From contig NZ_RDBL01000027.1 of assembly GCF_008042035.1 (NCBI RefSeq), positions 56,091 through 101,316 of the forward strand: DNA of 45,226 nucleotides, given 5' to 3'. How positions within the stretch are numbered: position 1 is the stretch's first letter; every line of letters starts with the position of its first letter. Shown piece by piece: positions 35,339-44,256 of this stretch. The notes beneath the pieces are model-generated. The model was given only the letters and a program-made list of their open reading frames with translations, had not been told where the DNA came from and did not search any database. Both the position numbers and the translations under genes were made by a program. The stretch comes from Streptomyces sp. col6. Its GTDB lineage: Bacteria > Actinomycetota > Actinomycetes > Streptomycetales > Streptomycetaceae.

Positions 35339-35359
35339 GCCCCGGGGTGTTCCCGGGGC
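35339..35359. terminator. Hairpin terminator after the two-component operon
   Basis: GCCCCGGG pairs with CCCGGGGC around GTGTT, 48 bases after the kinase stop. Confidence 0.55.
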
Positions 35360-35384
35360 GCGACGGGCCGGCCCGGCTCTCGCG

Positions 35385-35506
35385 TCAGGCCGCCTCGACC
35401 GCGGCGAGCGCCGCGTCGAGACGGCGGATGGCCTCCCCGGCCACCGGAGCCATGGCATCCAGGCCGGTGAGGGTGACCCTGGTACTGGGATCGACAGCCT
35501 GCACCA
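35385..35506 (-). pseudogene. Unrecognised C-terminal relic
   Basis: The minus strand reads VDPSTRVTLTGLDAMAPVA, GEAIRRLDAALAAVEAA and stop. The codon usage looks coding and the end is clean, but there is no start and no recognisable domain. It is divergent from the SDR relic, which suggests it was the tail of that gene's regulator or neighbour. Confidence 0.3.
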
Positions 35507-35538
35507 GATGAGTAGCCTCTCTCCTCTCTGGAGCCCCC

Positions 35539-35712
35539 ATGACTCGCGCCTCCTCCGGCTTCACCCTTCCCGACCTGGTCCGGCAGCCGCGCCGCCGTCA
35601 CTGGCGCCAGCGACGGCATCGGGCTCGGCATCGCCACCCGTCTCGCCGCAGCCGGAGCCGAGGTCCTCCTGTCGGTGCGTAACCCCGCCAAAGGCCGGGC
35701 CGCGATCAGGAA
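35539..35712 (+). pseudogene. N-terminal relic of a short-chain dehydrogenase/reductase
   Basis: ATG 35539 gives MTRASSGFTLPDL. After a one-base slip near 35578 another frame continues AAVTGASDGIGLGIATRLAA, AGAEVLLSVRNPAKGRAAI. The TGASDGIG segment is the NAD(P)-binding loop of the SDR family. The sequence ends near 35712 without the catalytic Ser-Tyr-Lys region. Confidence 0.75.
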
Positions 35713-35769
35713 TCTGCTCCGTGCTTTTCGGCTTTTACCTCTATCGCCGCGATACTGCGGTCACACAAG

Positions 35770-35798
35770 AGTGCCCGCCGATTAAATCGGCGGGCACT
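35770..35798. terminator. Perfect palindromic terminator of the CsbD gene
   Basis: AGTGCCCGCCGATT and AATCGGCGGGCACT flank a single A. It lies 22 bases after the csbD-like stop on the minus strand. Confidence 0.8.
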
Positions 35799-35820
35799 CG
35801 GGGAAGTGTGGTTGAGGGGA

Positions 35821-36003
35821 TCAGTGCTTGAAGGCGTCCTTGGTCTTTTCCTTGGTCTCGCGGGCGTCGCCCTTGACCTGGTCGGCCTGACCGTCGGCCC
35901 TGAGGTGCTCGTTACCCACCGCGCTGCCTGCGACTTCCTTGATCTTGCCCTTGGCCTGCTCGACCTTCGCCTGCGCCTTCTCGTCACCCGACACAACGAC
36001 CAC
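35821..36003 (-). CDS. CsbD-like general stress protein
   Basis: 60 residues; GTG starts at 36003 and 35994 are possible, the latter with GAGGGTG upstream. The sequence GDEKAQAKVEQAKGKIKEVA, GSAVGNEHLRADGQADQVKG and DARETKEKTKDAF is the full CsbD pattern of a small, highly charged helical protein. Family members are induced in the SigB-type general stress response in several bacteria; the molecular role is unknown. Divergent from a small hydrophobic protein that often accompanies stress genes in Streptomyces. Confidence 0.9.
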   Translation of the reverse strand: MVVVSGDEKAQAKVEQAKGKIKEVAGSAVGNEHLRADGQADQVKGDARETKEKTKDAFKH

Positions 36004-36169
36004 ACCCTCACTGACTGGGATACAAGGACACCAGTCGTTTGTCCGCCGGGACTCCTCCTAAACTCCGCCCCGGTGCAACCCGCCTCCACGGACCGCCGAT
36101 GTGGCAACCCGAAATCTGTATGTGTGACATGAGTGTGGCGGGGCAGGCGGTTGCCTGGAGGTAATAACA

Positions 36170-36331
36170 ATGGTTCCCCTGCTGCTCGTTCTTCTGCTCG
36201 CCCTGATTCTTTTCGGTGCTGGTTTTGCGCTGAAGGCGCTCTGGATTGTCGCCGCGATCGTTCTTGTTCTGTGGCTGGTGGGCTTCGTGGCCCGTCCCAA
36301 GGGCGGTAGCGGCCGCTGGTACCGCTGGTAA
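36170..36331 (+). CDS. 53-residue hydrophobic membrane peptide
   Basis: A strong GGAGGT lies eight bases before ATG 36170. The product starts MVPLLLVLLLALILFGAGFA, continues with a second hydrophobic stretch (LWIVAAIVLVLWLVGFVA) and ends in a basic tail (RPKGGSGRWYRW). This is a small two-helix membrane protein commonly annotated only as hydrophobic protein in Streptomyces. Its role is unknown; relatives sit near stress genes, as here beside CsbD. Confidence 0.85.
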   Translation: MVPLLLVLLLALILFGAGFALKALWIVAAIVLVLWLVGFVARPKGGSGRWYRW

Positions 36332-36552
36332 ATTCACCAGCCAGCCTCCGGCACGTGTCCATGATTTTGCCTCGGTGTCCATGAATCCCGCGAATCGGGG
36401 TAGGGATAAATCAGGGCCGGGGTGTTGTCCGTGGCGCATAGGGGAACTATGGGCCTCCAGCACGGACACCACCCCGGCTCCTGAGCCTTCCCAACCCCGT
36501 GTTGAGGTGTCGTGAAGGGCCTAGGCAGCCCGGAACACTGCCGAGTGCCGCA

Positions 36553-36663
36553 TCAGACAAGCTCAAGTAGTGGCTCGGCCTGGCCACCCGCTACGACAAG
36601 ACCGCCACCGTCTACCTCGCCGGACGCCGCATAGCAGCCATCCTCATCTGGTCAGCGAAATGA
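36553..36663 (+). pseudogene. IS5-family transposase, C-terminal relic
   Basis: The frame reads DKLK, a TAG at 36568-36570, then WLGLATRYDKTATVYLAGRR and IAAILIWSAK-stop. This is the C-terminal end of a common Streptomyces IS5 transposase (ATRYDKTA ... IWSAR), with Gln changed to stop. Confidence 0.6.
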
Positions 36664-36709
36664 TCCGAAGGAAAAGGTCTAACCCTTGCTCGGCGGGCGC
36701 TTGGCCGCC

Positions 36710-37430
36710 TCAGTCCACGTCTTCGTCATTGTCTTCCTCTTCCTCCTCCATGCTCTCGAGCGCGGAGTGGGACAGTGCCGAGAAGCTTGGGTAGTGCGTG
36801 GTGTCGCCGTACTTCGGCGTGAATTCGTAGGCGGCCCACTCGCCGTCCAGCCTGACGTCGGCCGGATCGAGCAGCCAGAAGTCCTCTCCGCGGGCGATCT
36901 GGATGGACCGGCGGAATAATTCGACGTCTTCCTCGTTGCCGGGTATCGAGGCGTAGGTCTCGATCACTCGCGCTCCGGCCTCGCTGTCCCGCATCCCCAC
37001 CACGCGCTCACACGGATGGACCTCGTCCACGTGGCCGTCAAGGCGCGTCCACCCATTGCTCGACAGGAAGAATCCCTGCAAGGCGGGGGAGATCGCATTC
37101 CTAGCCGCATCTCGGAAGCCGCCAGGACTTCCTCCTGTGCGGGCGGTTGACCGAGCCACGCCTCAATGCGCTCCCCTTGGTCCAGGGCCGCCAGCTGATC
37201 TTCGTCCAGCAGATCAGCCAGTCCTTCATCGTCGGCATGGCGCTTCACATACAGCTCGCCATACCGATCCAGGAAGGCACGCCACCTCCTGGGGCGTGGG
37301 TTCCTCAGCTGTGGGAGGATGCGTGTAGCGGCCACATCGGATCGTCCTCGGTGCGTGCCTGCTGGTCGGGCCGGTCGCGGGGGAGAGGCATCTCGGTGCT
37401 GGGGGCGGGCTCGGGCGGGGTCTCGGCCAT
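36710..37430 (-). pseudogene. SMI1/KNR4-family protein (immunity-type), frameshifted
   Basis: From ATG 37430 the frame reads MAETPPEPAPSTEMPLPRDR and stops in HASSHS. The next frame carries WRAFLDRYGELYVKRHADDE and IEAWLGQPPAQEEVLAASEM. Near 37090 it changes again to ALQGFFLSSNGWTRLDGHVD and FWLLDPADVRLDGEWAAYEF, ending in an acidic EEEEEDNDEDVD. The FFLSSNGW segment is the SMI1/KNR4 core motif; these proteins often neutralise polymorphic toxins. With at least two frameshifts it is unlikely to be functional as read. Confidence 0.75.
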
Positions 37431-37610
37431 GAGAAATCGCACTCTCTGTGGGGCAGCGGGCACCTGAGGGGGCCTCGCCGGACGCCCCTCCGGGTGCCCC
37501 GTTGGCTGGATTCGACACGGAAATCCGCAGCAGCTGGTGCCGCGTCAGGCAACGTTCGCCCTACTGCGCACCGGGGCGCGTGGTGCCGTTCAGGCGAGGG
37601 CCGTCAGGAA

Positions 37611-38240
37611 CTATGCATCGTCCAACGCCGTGTGAGGCGGGTGGACGCGGTCGTAGACGAGGGAGAGCGTTCCGTACTCGCCTGCCTTCTGGGTGGTGAG
37701 GTTCCACTGCGCGGCGGGCAGGCCGTCGTCGAAGAGGCGGGGGCCGCTGCCGAGGAAGACCGGGAAGACCGTGAGGGCCAGCCGGTCGACCTGGTCAGCC
37801 GCCAGCAGGGCCTTGATGACGCTCGCGCTGGAGAGCACGAGAATGTCGCCGCCCTCGGCGGCCCTCAGGTCCGTCACCGCCTCGGCCACGGGCTTGTCGA
37901 CGATCGTCGTCCGCTCCCACGGGGCTTCGTCCAGTGTGGAGGAGAGCACCACCTTGTCGGTGTCGACGAGCCATTTGGCGAAGCCCTCGTCGCGCGGGTC
38001 GGCGCCATCCATGCCGATGACGGTCGGCCAGAAGCCGAGGAAACCCTCCGCGTTGACCCGGCCGAGCAGGGCCGTCGTGGCCGGCTCCCAGAGGTTGGTC
38101 AGGTGGTCGCGTGCAACGTCCGTCACGGCGTATGGCATCACCCAGCTCATGTCGAGCGGGTTGTCCGGTGCCGCGTAGCGGCCGTCGAGGGAGAGGGCGA
38201 TGTTGGTGACCACCCGGCGGCGGTCGGTCTGCGCTGTCAT
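37611..38240 (-). CDS. Dihydrofolate-reductase-family (RibD C-terminal-like) protein
   Basis: 209 residues from ATG 38240, whose start overlaps the stop of the upstream gene (ATGA). DHFR/RibD-C pattern: RRRVVTNIALSLDGRYAAPD at the N-terminus, TALLGRVNAEGFLGFWP, KVVLSSTLDEAPWERTTIVD, GGDILVLSSASVIKALLAAD and LALTVFPVFLGSGPRLFDD. Such proteins use NADPH to reduce small substrates, but most members beside ArsR/SRPBCC regulators have no assigned substrate. It forms a two-gene operon with the regulator and is probably under its control. Confidence 0.9.
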   Translation of the reverse strand: MTAQTDRRRVVTNIALSLDGRYAAPDNPLDMSWVMPYAVTDVARDHLTNLWEPATTALLGRVNAEGFLGFWPTVIGMDGADPRDEGFAKWLVDTDKVVLSSTLDEAPWERTTIVDKPVAEAVTDLRAAEGGDILVLSSASVIKALLAADQVDRLALTVFPVFLGSGPRLFDDGLPAAQWNLTTQKAGEYGTLSLVYDRVHPPHTALDDA

Positions 38241-39130
38241 GTCGCGCTCCTGGGTTCGGTGGTGTCGAGGGTGTGGTCCGTGGGGTCGCCGGTAGCGTGC
38301 GCGACCTCGGCGAGGGCGGCGGCGAGCCTGTCGAGACTCTGGCCGTAGCCGATCTCGATGCCGGCCACGAAGTCCGGCGAGTCGATGGTGCTGTCGGTGA
38401 TGCGCCAGTGGACGTCGAGGTCCGTGCCGGCGGCGGTGGGCCGCAGGTCCATGCAGATGTGCGCGGTGAAGGCGGGGCTGTCGTCGGGGAGCAGCGGGAA
38501 GAGCCGGTAGGCGAGGTGTGCACCGGGGCGTGCGTCCTCGACCAAGCCCTCGGCGCGTCCGGCGACCGCGTCGGTGCCGTCGATGTCCTCCGCGTCGCGG
38601 TACTCCTGAACGATCCGTCCTCCGGGCCGCGCCTCGAAGACGAGCGTGGAGACGCGGAGGTCGTCCGGAGTCCACCAGAGGGCGAGCAGGTCGGCCTCCG
38701 CGAGATGGCGCCAGACCAGCTCGGGGCGCCCGCTCAGTGACCGGTGGAACCGGAACGAGCGGCCGTCGGCCCACCCGTCGTCCTTCGCGGCGAGCCGTTC
38801 CGCGTCCAGTGTGAGCCCGTAGCGCTCGAACGCCGCGCGCGGGCCGCCCGGTTCGTCGGCGCCGTCCGCGAGCCGGCCGAGCGCGGACGCCAGGTCGCGC
38901 AGAGGGCCAGGCTTCAGGACGTAGATGCGGCGCTGTCCGGTGCGCTGAGAGGTCACGACACCCGCGCGCTCCAGCATCTGGAGGTGCTTGGTGGTCTGCG
39001 GCTGGCGCGCCTTCGCCAGCTGGGCAAGAACGCCGACCGAGCGGGGCTGCTCGGCCAGCAGGCCGACCAGCCGCCAGCGCGCCGGGTCGGCGAGCGCGGT
39101 AAGTGCGGCCAAGTGGGGATCGTCGTCCAT
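38237..39130 (-). CDS. Fused ArsR-type regulator and SRPBCC (AHSA1) ligand-binding protein
   Basis: 297 residues from ATG 39130. Residues 1-95 are an ArsR winged helix (LAALTALADPARWRLVGLLA, LAKARQPQTTKHLQMLERAG, VVTSQRTGQRRIYVLKPGPL). Residues about 130-290 are an SRPBCC/AHSA1 domain (RFHRSLSGRPELVWRHLAEA, LLALWWTPDDLRVSTLVFEA, GGRIVQEYRD). The fold makes a hydrophobic pocket, so the protein may sense a lipophilic ligand and release DNA. Overlapping inverted repeats directly ahead of the start are the likely operator. No metal-site cysteines are seen. Confidence 0.92.
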   Translation of the reverse strand: MDDDPHLAALTALADPARWRLVGLLAEQPRSVGVLAQLAKARQPQTTKHLQMLERAGVVTSQRTGQRRIYVLKPGPLRDLASALGRLADGADEPGGPRAAFERYGLTLDAERLAAKDDGWADGRSFRFHRSLSGRPELVWRHLAEADLLALWWTPDDLRVSTLVFEARPGGRIVQEYRDAEDIDGTDAVAGRAEGLVEDARPGAHLAYRLFPLLPDDSPAFTAHICMDLRPTAAGTDLDVHWRITDSTIDSPDFVAGIEIGYGQSLDRLAAALAEVAHATGDPTDHTLDTTEPRSAT

Positions 39131-39139
39131 GGCCAGAAG

Positions 39140-39172
39140 TATTCCTCTCAGGGAATATTCGTGTCAAGGAAT
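39140..39172. promoter_or_regulatory. Overlapping inverted repeats ahead of the ArsR-SRPBCC operon
   Basis: TATTCC-TCTCAG-GGAATA (39140-39157) is a perfect inverted repeat. ATTC ... GAAT (39157-39172) follows and overlaps it. The site lies 10-42 bases upstream of the start codon, consistent with autorepression. Confidence 0.6.
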
Positions 39173-39308
39173 GCGCTCCTGATGTGAAGCCGCCTTCCCC
39201 TGTCCCATGCGAGCGGCTACAGCCCTGCGTCTTACATCGAGCAGACACCCAGGGCCAAGCCACCGCGTGGGGCAGTCTCGGCATCATCCTGCGTGACTCG
39301 CGGAGGTC

Positions 39309-39720
39309 TTGGCTGAGCACCTGCTCCTGGTGATCTACGCCTACGGCACGAACACCGGCATCGTGGCCGTCGCTGACGGCGGCCACGGCCCCACCGAGGA
39401 CGAACTGTGTTACGTGTGCCGCCGGTACCTGACCGCGGAGACGGCCCGGCAGATCGCCATCGACATCGCGGACGCCACCTTCGCCCGCCCGCAGTACCGA
39501 GTTGTATCGAGGGCGCCATGCGGCACAGCACCACCATGGACGTCAAGGCCACCTACACGGAGTCGCATGGCCGGTCGGAAACGGGTGCGGCATCACAAGG
39601 CTTCTGCACTTCGACCTCTTGCCGCGTCTCAAGCGGATCAACAAGGTTCTGGAGGGACGAGAGTTCCCTTTCGCGGACGGCGGCGCCGTCGTGGTCGCAC
39701 CTGCTGCCGCGCGGTGCTAG
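39309..39720 (+). pseudogene. Tn3-family transposase (TnpA), internally deleted C-terminal relic
   Basis: The frame first reads LLLVIYAYGTNTGIVAVADG, DELCYVCRRYLTAETARQIA and DATFARPQ. It then jumps, with the middle missing, to IEGAMRHSTTMDVKATYTES HG in a second frame, then GITRLLHFDLLPRLKRINKV in a third. All three pieces belong in order to Tn3 transposase. The deletion removes the region between the second Asp area and the final helical part. Confidence 0.85.
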
Positions 39721-41330
39721 CTGTAGCTGATCGTCTTCTTGAAAGCGTCCATGTTGGCATTCACCACGTACTGGCACCCATTGAGAAACTGCTCCTCGGT
39801 GTCCGTGGGAAAGCCGTTGACCCTCACCAGCTCGGCGAGCGAGTCGTACTCGTTCAGCGCCCGCTGGCGCATCTCCGGGGTCTCGAGCACCTCCTTGCGG
39901 TGGAACTGGGATTCCGCCGATCCGCCGGCCACGGCGAAAATCGCGTACTGCGACAGCGTCTTCTCCAAGGTGAGCCCCTGCGTGGAGACCACCTTGTTGA
40001 AGGCCGCGATGGCGACTGTCGGGTTGCCCGCGGCCCGGCGTAACTCGGGCCCCTGGATGAGGGCCACGACCTTCGCGCAGTGCTTCCGGCCCTCGGCCGG
40101 CAGGCCCTCGAAGGCGTCGCCCGGGTGGGAGAGGGCGTGGACGAAGCGGCTGGCGAGGGCCGCGTCATCCAGGCCGGTGTGGATCCGGGCCAATGAGAAG
40201 AGTTCCTCGTAGGCGTGCTTGTCCGAGTCGCCGAGCAGAAAGTTGCTGGTGTGGCCGATTGTGTACTTGCTGTCGGGCACAGGGTTGTAGGTGAAGCCCG
40301 AGACTCCCTTCTTGGTGTCCCGGAGCTCGTCGAGCTCCTTCTGCCTGCTCACGTCGGAGGCTCGGCGACGGAAGATGGCGAGCCGGCTGATCTTTTCCTG
40401 GCCCGTGATCTCCACCGCCGGTTCGACCCCCTCCGCCGGCTCGGGGCTGCCGGTCCGCACGGGGCCGGGCGCAACTGTGGGCAGGCCCGCCGCCGTGGCC
40501 TGGTTGACCAGCTGCAACGCGCTGTTGAGGAGTTCGTCGTAGCTGCGGAAGCGACGGTAAAAGGCTTCGGCCTCGGCCATCTGCCTGGCCTGGGCGACGA
40601 CGGTCTTCTTCACCTCCCCGGTCCAGTGCCTCTGGCCGCCCTTCGCCTTGTCGAATGGCCTCGGTGAGTTCCTCGGCGTTCCCCGCGTCGTACGTCTTGC
40701 TGGTCATTTGAAAGGTCCGCTGCACGGGCGCCCCGCCGCCCGCCGTCGACGGTCCGCGCCCCGCGTCCACAGCCTCGCGCTGGACCGGGGAGGACCCGGA
40801 CATCACCCGGTGCGCGTTCTCCTCAGCGGCCCGCTCGAACCGGTCTGACAGATTGCTGTCCTTGAGACCGTAGCCGCTGTCCGTGCCGGCGACCGGGCCC
40901 TTCCGCTGCTGGATGACGTGCGTGAGTTCGTGCGCGAGGGTGTGCTTGTCGGCGCCACCGTCGCCGGTGACGACGTGGTTGCCCGAGGTGTAGGCGTGAG
41001 CCCCCACTTCCGCCGCTGAGGCTCGCGCGGTCGTGTCCGTCTGGGCGCGGACGTCTGCGAGGTCCGCGCCCAGACGCGTTTCCATCTCGGTGCGCGTGTC
41101 GTCGTCGAGGGGGCTGCCCGGGGAGCGCAGGACGTCGGGGACGGCGGAGCACTGTACGGGGCGCTCGGCCGGCTGGTGACCGCAGCCGGCGCTGTGCTCG
41201 TGCTCTTCGTGGGCCCAGGGGTATCCGGTCCGGTTGAGTATCTGGACGACTGCCGCGTTGCCGACGCTGCCCTGGAGGGCCAAGAGCCCGGGGAGCGGTA
41301 TCGCGCCGCGGCCGACAGGCGTTCGGGCCG
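39717..41330 (-). pseudogene. DUF4157 (eCIS-core-type) protein, frameshifted and cut at the N-terminus by an IS3 relic
   Basis: The readable N-terminus is IPLPGLLALQGSVGNAAVVQ, then a His-rich EEHEHSAGCGH. The DUF4157 domain follows: LDDDTRTEMETRLGADLADV, GAHAYTSGNHVVTGDG and LAHELTHVIQQRKG with the zinc-type HELTH motif. Near 40657 the frame slips; the next frame carries KGGQRHWTGEVKKTVV and an unrecognised 280-residue region ending MDAFKKTISYS. DUF4157 proteins are linked to extracellular contractile injection systems, where the domain loads cargo, or to toxins. The C-terminal region would be the payload. The start codon is lost at the IS3 border (about 41330). Confidence 0.8.
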
Positions 41331-42045
41331 ATGATCGAAGAGATTCATGCCGAGTCGGGCGGTACCTATGGTGCCCGCGGATCACGCGAGCCCTGGGGCG
41401 CAAGGGCGTCGAGGTGGCCCGCTGCACCGTCGAGCGGCTGATGGCCGAGCTGGGTCTGGAGGGCGTCATCCGTGGTCGACAGCGCCGGACCACGGTTTCA
41501 GAGCCGTCGGCGCCGCGTCCGCCTGACCTGGTCGACCGCGACTTCACCGCCTCGCAGCCGGATCAGCTGTGGGTGGCGGACATGACCTATACCGCACCTG
41601 GTCGGGGTGGGCGTATGTGGCGTTCGTCCTGGATGTGCACTCGCGGATGATCGTCGGGTGGCAGGTCGCGAACCACATGCGGACCGAACTCCCCCTGGAT
41701 GCCCTGGAGATGGCCTTGTGGAGACGGAGGATCAAGAAGGACTCCGGCTTCATTCACCACAGCGACCGAGGGTCGTAATACGTATCAATTCGGTACACCG
41801 ACCGGCTCGCCGACATCGGCGCCTCCGCGTCGGCCGGCTCGGTCGCGGACTCGTATGACAACGCGATGGCCGAGGCCCTGAACGGCACCTTCAAGGCCGA
41901 GCTGATCGAGATGCAGAGCCCCTGGAAGGACGTCGCCCAGGTCGAACGCGCGATCTTCCAATGGATCGCCTGGTACAACGATGAGCGTCTGCACTCCGCG
42001 CTCGACTACGTGCCGCCTGCCGAGTACGAGGAAGCCTTCTGGTAG
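41331..42045 (+). pseudogene. IS3-family transposase (orfB), frameshifted with an in-frame stop
   Basis: Reads MIEEIHAESGGTYGA, then RCTVERLMAELGLEGVIRGR, DLVDRDFTASQPDQLWVADM (first Asp), a frame change near 41595, then AYVAFVLDVHSRMIVGWQVA, FIHHSDRGS (second Asp), TAA at 41777-41779, and ADSYDNAMAEALNGTFKAEL (Glu) to EEAFW-stop. The three catalytic residues are kept, but there are at least two frameshifts and one stop, and the N-terminus of orfB and all of orfA are missing. Confidence 0.88.
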
Positions 42046-42108
42046 AGCCAGGAGCAAACCCCGCAGTCCGCCTGAAGCAAGATCACCGGACTCTACGAAA
42101 CTCGGTAC

Positions 42109-42240
42109 AGCTCACTGGCCTGGATGATGCACGCCCGCCGCCACGCGGGGGACTACGAACGCCTCATCCAGCACTCCGAAACCCTCATCACCTGGGCCGC
42201 TATTACCCTCATGGCCCGCCGCATCACGCGTACAAACCTC
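42109..42240 (+). pseudogene. IS5-family transposase, C-terminal relic
   Basis: Reads SLAWMMHARRHAGDYERLIQ, HSETLITWAAITLMARRITR: the final helices of an IS5-type transposase (DYERLxxxxE, WAAITLMTRRL). Only about 45 residues remain. Confidence 0.65.
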
Positions 42241-42349
42241 CGATGGAACAAGCCCCCGAAGGCGACGCCCACCCGTATGGACCGACAGAGAGTCGATGCG
42301 CTGTCCATCAGATCAGCGGCAGGCCCGTGGCGCTGACGTCACAGACGTC

Positions 42350-43522
42350 CTATGCCTCGGGCGCAAGAAGCACGGCGCAGCCTCCGGCCGTCAATAGCCC
42401 GCCTGCCAGGAAAGCGCCAGTCACGTCGGCGAGCGGCAGGATCAGTGCGCCGAGTGCGGCCCCCGCGGCGATGCCGGCGTTGTACGTGCCTGAGTTCGCC
42501 GCCAGTGCCATGTCTGTGCGGCCTGGGGCGCAGTGGAGCATCTCGTTTTGCGTGGCCATGAATACCGGTCCGAGCGCACCGCCCATCAGCATCAGGAACA
42601 GCACTGCGGTGATCTGGTCGGTGCCCGTCGCATAGAGGCCGAGTATGCCCACAGCTTGGGTCGCTACCGCGGATATCAGTACGGTGCGCGGACTGCGGTC
42701 CAGCAGCACTCCTGTGATGCTGACCCCGACCAGACACGCGGCGCCGAAGGCGATGAGCAGGACGCTGACCGTGTTCGGGGCGAACCTGCTCACATCTTCC
42801 AGAAACTTCACGAGGTAGGTGAATCCTGCGAAAGCTCCTGCCGCCGACATGGCCCCGGCCAGCAGCACGATCCTGAACCGGTGAGGGTCGGGGCTGGTGC
42901 CGTAGGCGGCTGGCTCTGCCTCCGGATGTGAGGTCGGCAGCAGAACTGCGATCGTGATGAAGGAGATGAGTCCCAGACCGGCCAGCGTTGCGATAGGCAC
43001 TGGCCACTCGGCCCGATGGCCCAGCCAGGTTCCGACGGGCACGCCGACGACGAGAGCGAGGGAGCCTGCGACCGACAGCGCTCCTATTACACGGCCGCGG
43101 ATCTCAGGGGCAAACAGGCCCGCCGCTACCGGTCCCATCACGGCCCAGAACAGCGCCTGGGCCAGAGCGGTCAGCAGCCTTGCCCCGAGGAGCAGCCAGT
43201 AATGGTTGGCCAGCGACGCAACCAGGCTCGACACGACCAGGGCTGCCAGTACCCCGCTCAGCACACGGCGTCGGGGCACGGTCCGTGTGACGTGGGCAAG
43301 CGGAATGGACGCAATGGCCACGGCGACTCCGTATCCCGTGACGAGCAGACCGACCGCCGACACGGACACCCCGAGGCTCCCCGAGATGAGCTCCAAGAGG
43401 CCAATCGGGAGATTCTCTGCTGTGTTGAAGGTGAAAGCAGCCAGCATCAGGGCAGCGAGAACGGCCGAGCGCCGCCACCGCGCGACTACCTGATTATTTC
43501 CCGACTCCGCGACACCACCCAT
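42350..43522 (-). CDS. MFS exporter of the Cmx/AraJ type
   Basis: 390 residues from ATG 43522, with GGGATGGG upstream; a TTG at 43558 is possible. Twelve hydrophobic helices. Helix 1 AALMLAAFTFNTAENLPIGL and LLELISGSLGVSVSAVGLLV carry the acidic residue typical of the DHA1 drug-exporter subgroup. The loop after helix 2 reads PLAHVTRTVPRRRVL, and motif C is GSLALVVGVPVGTWLG. The closest remembered relatives are chloramphenicol-type and sugar-efflux exporters; the substrate is not readable. It stands alone between the IS3/IS5 debris and the second DinB repeat. Confidence 0.88.
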   Translation of the reverse strand: MGGVAESGNNQVVARWRRSAVLAALMLAAFTFNTAENLPIGLLELISGSLGVSVSAVGLLVTGYGVAVAIASIPLAHVTRTVPRRRVLSGVLAALVVSSLVASLANHYWLLLGARLLTALAQALFWAVMGPVAAGLFAPEIRGRVIGALSVAGSLALVVGVPVGTWLGHRAEWPVPIATLAGLGLISFITIAVLLPTSHPEAEPAAYGTSPDPHRFRIVLLAGAMSAAGAFAGFTYLVKFLEDVSRFAPNTVSVLLIAFGAACLVGVSITGVLLDRSPRTVLISAVATQAVGILGLYATGTDQITAVLFLMLMGGALGPVFMATQNEMLHCAPGRTDMALAANSGTYNAGIAAGAALGALILPLADVTGAFLAGGLLTAGGCAVLLAPEA

Positions 43523-43609
43523 GAACCCATCCCAACGAGCCACATAGGTCAGCCGCAACCGAATTGCACCAGGCGGACAAGCGCAGCGAGGTGCCTGCTC
43601 AGTCCCGTC

Positions 43610-44196
43610 TAACTCATTGTTTCAGAATGAGTTGAACTCCGGGCTTTGCGCTCGACGATCCTGGTCGGCAGAGCGGAGCGGCTCTCCTGTCAGGTGACAA
43701 CCAGCCGCTGCCTGCCGTCGATGAGTTCGAGCACGGCGTCCAGGTGGCCGGCGTGGGTGGCGGTCTCAGTGATCACGTGCAGGATGACCTCGCGGACGTT
43801 GTCGTACCGCCAGCTGCCGAAGAAGTCTGGCCACCAGCCCGGGGCCGCGTCCAGGTCGGCGCCGGCCAGGAAGGCGTCCGCGAGCTCGCCTTCCTGGCGG
43901 TAGAGGGCGAAGACCTCCTCGGCTGTCATCTCCGAGGTGGGCTGCCACGCGTTTTCGCCGGATCCGAGGATCTCCTCGATCGCCGCTCGTTCTCCCGCCG
44001 CAACCGCGCGGAACCAGAACTTCTCGTCGTCCAGGGCAAGGTGGTGCACCAGCCCCAGGCACGTCCAGCCGGACGGTAGCACCGGGCGCCGCTGCGCTTC
44101 CTCCTCCAGGCCCTCCAGGATATCCAGGACGTGCTTGCGCTTGCTGTTCAGGACGCCGAGCAACGTGGTCAGTTCAGTGTCAGTCATGGGCCGAAC
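43610..44196. repeat. 587-bp direct repeat, copy 2 (pairs with 15114-15700)
   Basis: Same orientation and no indels relative to copy 1. It opens with a perfect inverted repeat: AACTCATT (43611-43618), GTTTCAG, AATGAGTT (43626-43633). In copy 1 one base of the left arm differs. A GTTTCAGGATG motif also lies at the IS5 relic next to copy 1 (about 15736), so the motif is probably an IS terminus. Confidence 0.9.
43690..44187 (-). CDS. DinB-like (DUF664-type) four-helix protein, copy 2
   Basis: 165 residues from ATG 44187, nearly identical to the copy at 15194-15691. Differences seen: EGLEEEAQRRP for EGLDEEALRRP, DNVREV for DNLREV and AVLELIDG for AVRELIDG. The His-containing motifs LGLVHHLALDDEKF and TATHAGHLDAV are kept in both, so both copies can fold and bind metal. 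Its own upstream flank beyond 44196 is unrelated to that of copy 1, so the two copies do not share a promoter. Confidence 0.88.
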   Translation of the reverse strand: MTDTELTTLLGVLNSKRKHVLDILEGLEEEAQRRPVLPSGWTCLGLVHHLALDDEKFWFRAVAAGERAAIEEILGSGENAWQPTSEMTAEEVFALYRQEGELADAFLAGADLDAAPGWWPDFFGSWRYDNVREVILHVITETATHAGHLDAVLELIDGRQRLVVT

Positions 44197-44256
44197 AACT
44201 GCTGCCGAAACTCGGGTTCTGGCTCACTTTTCGTGGAGGGCTGACTGAGTGTGATG

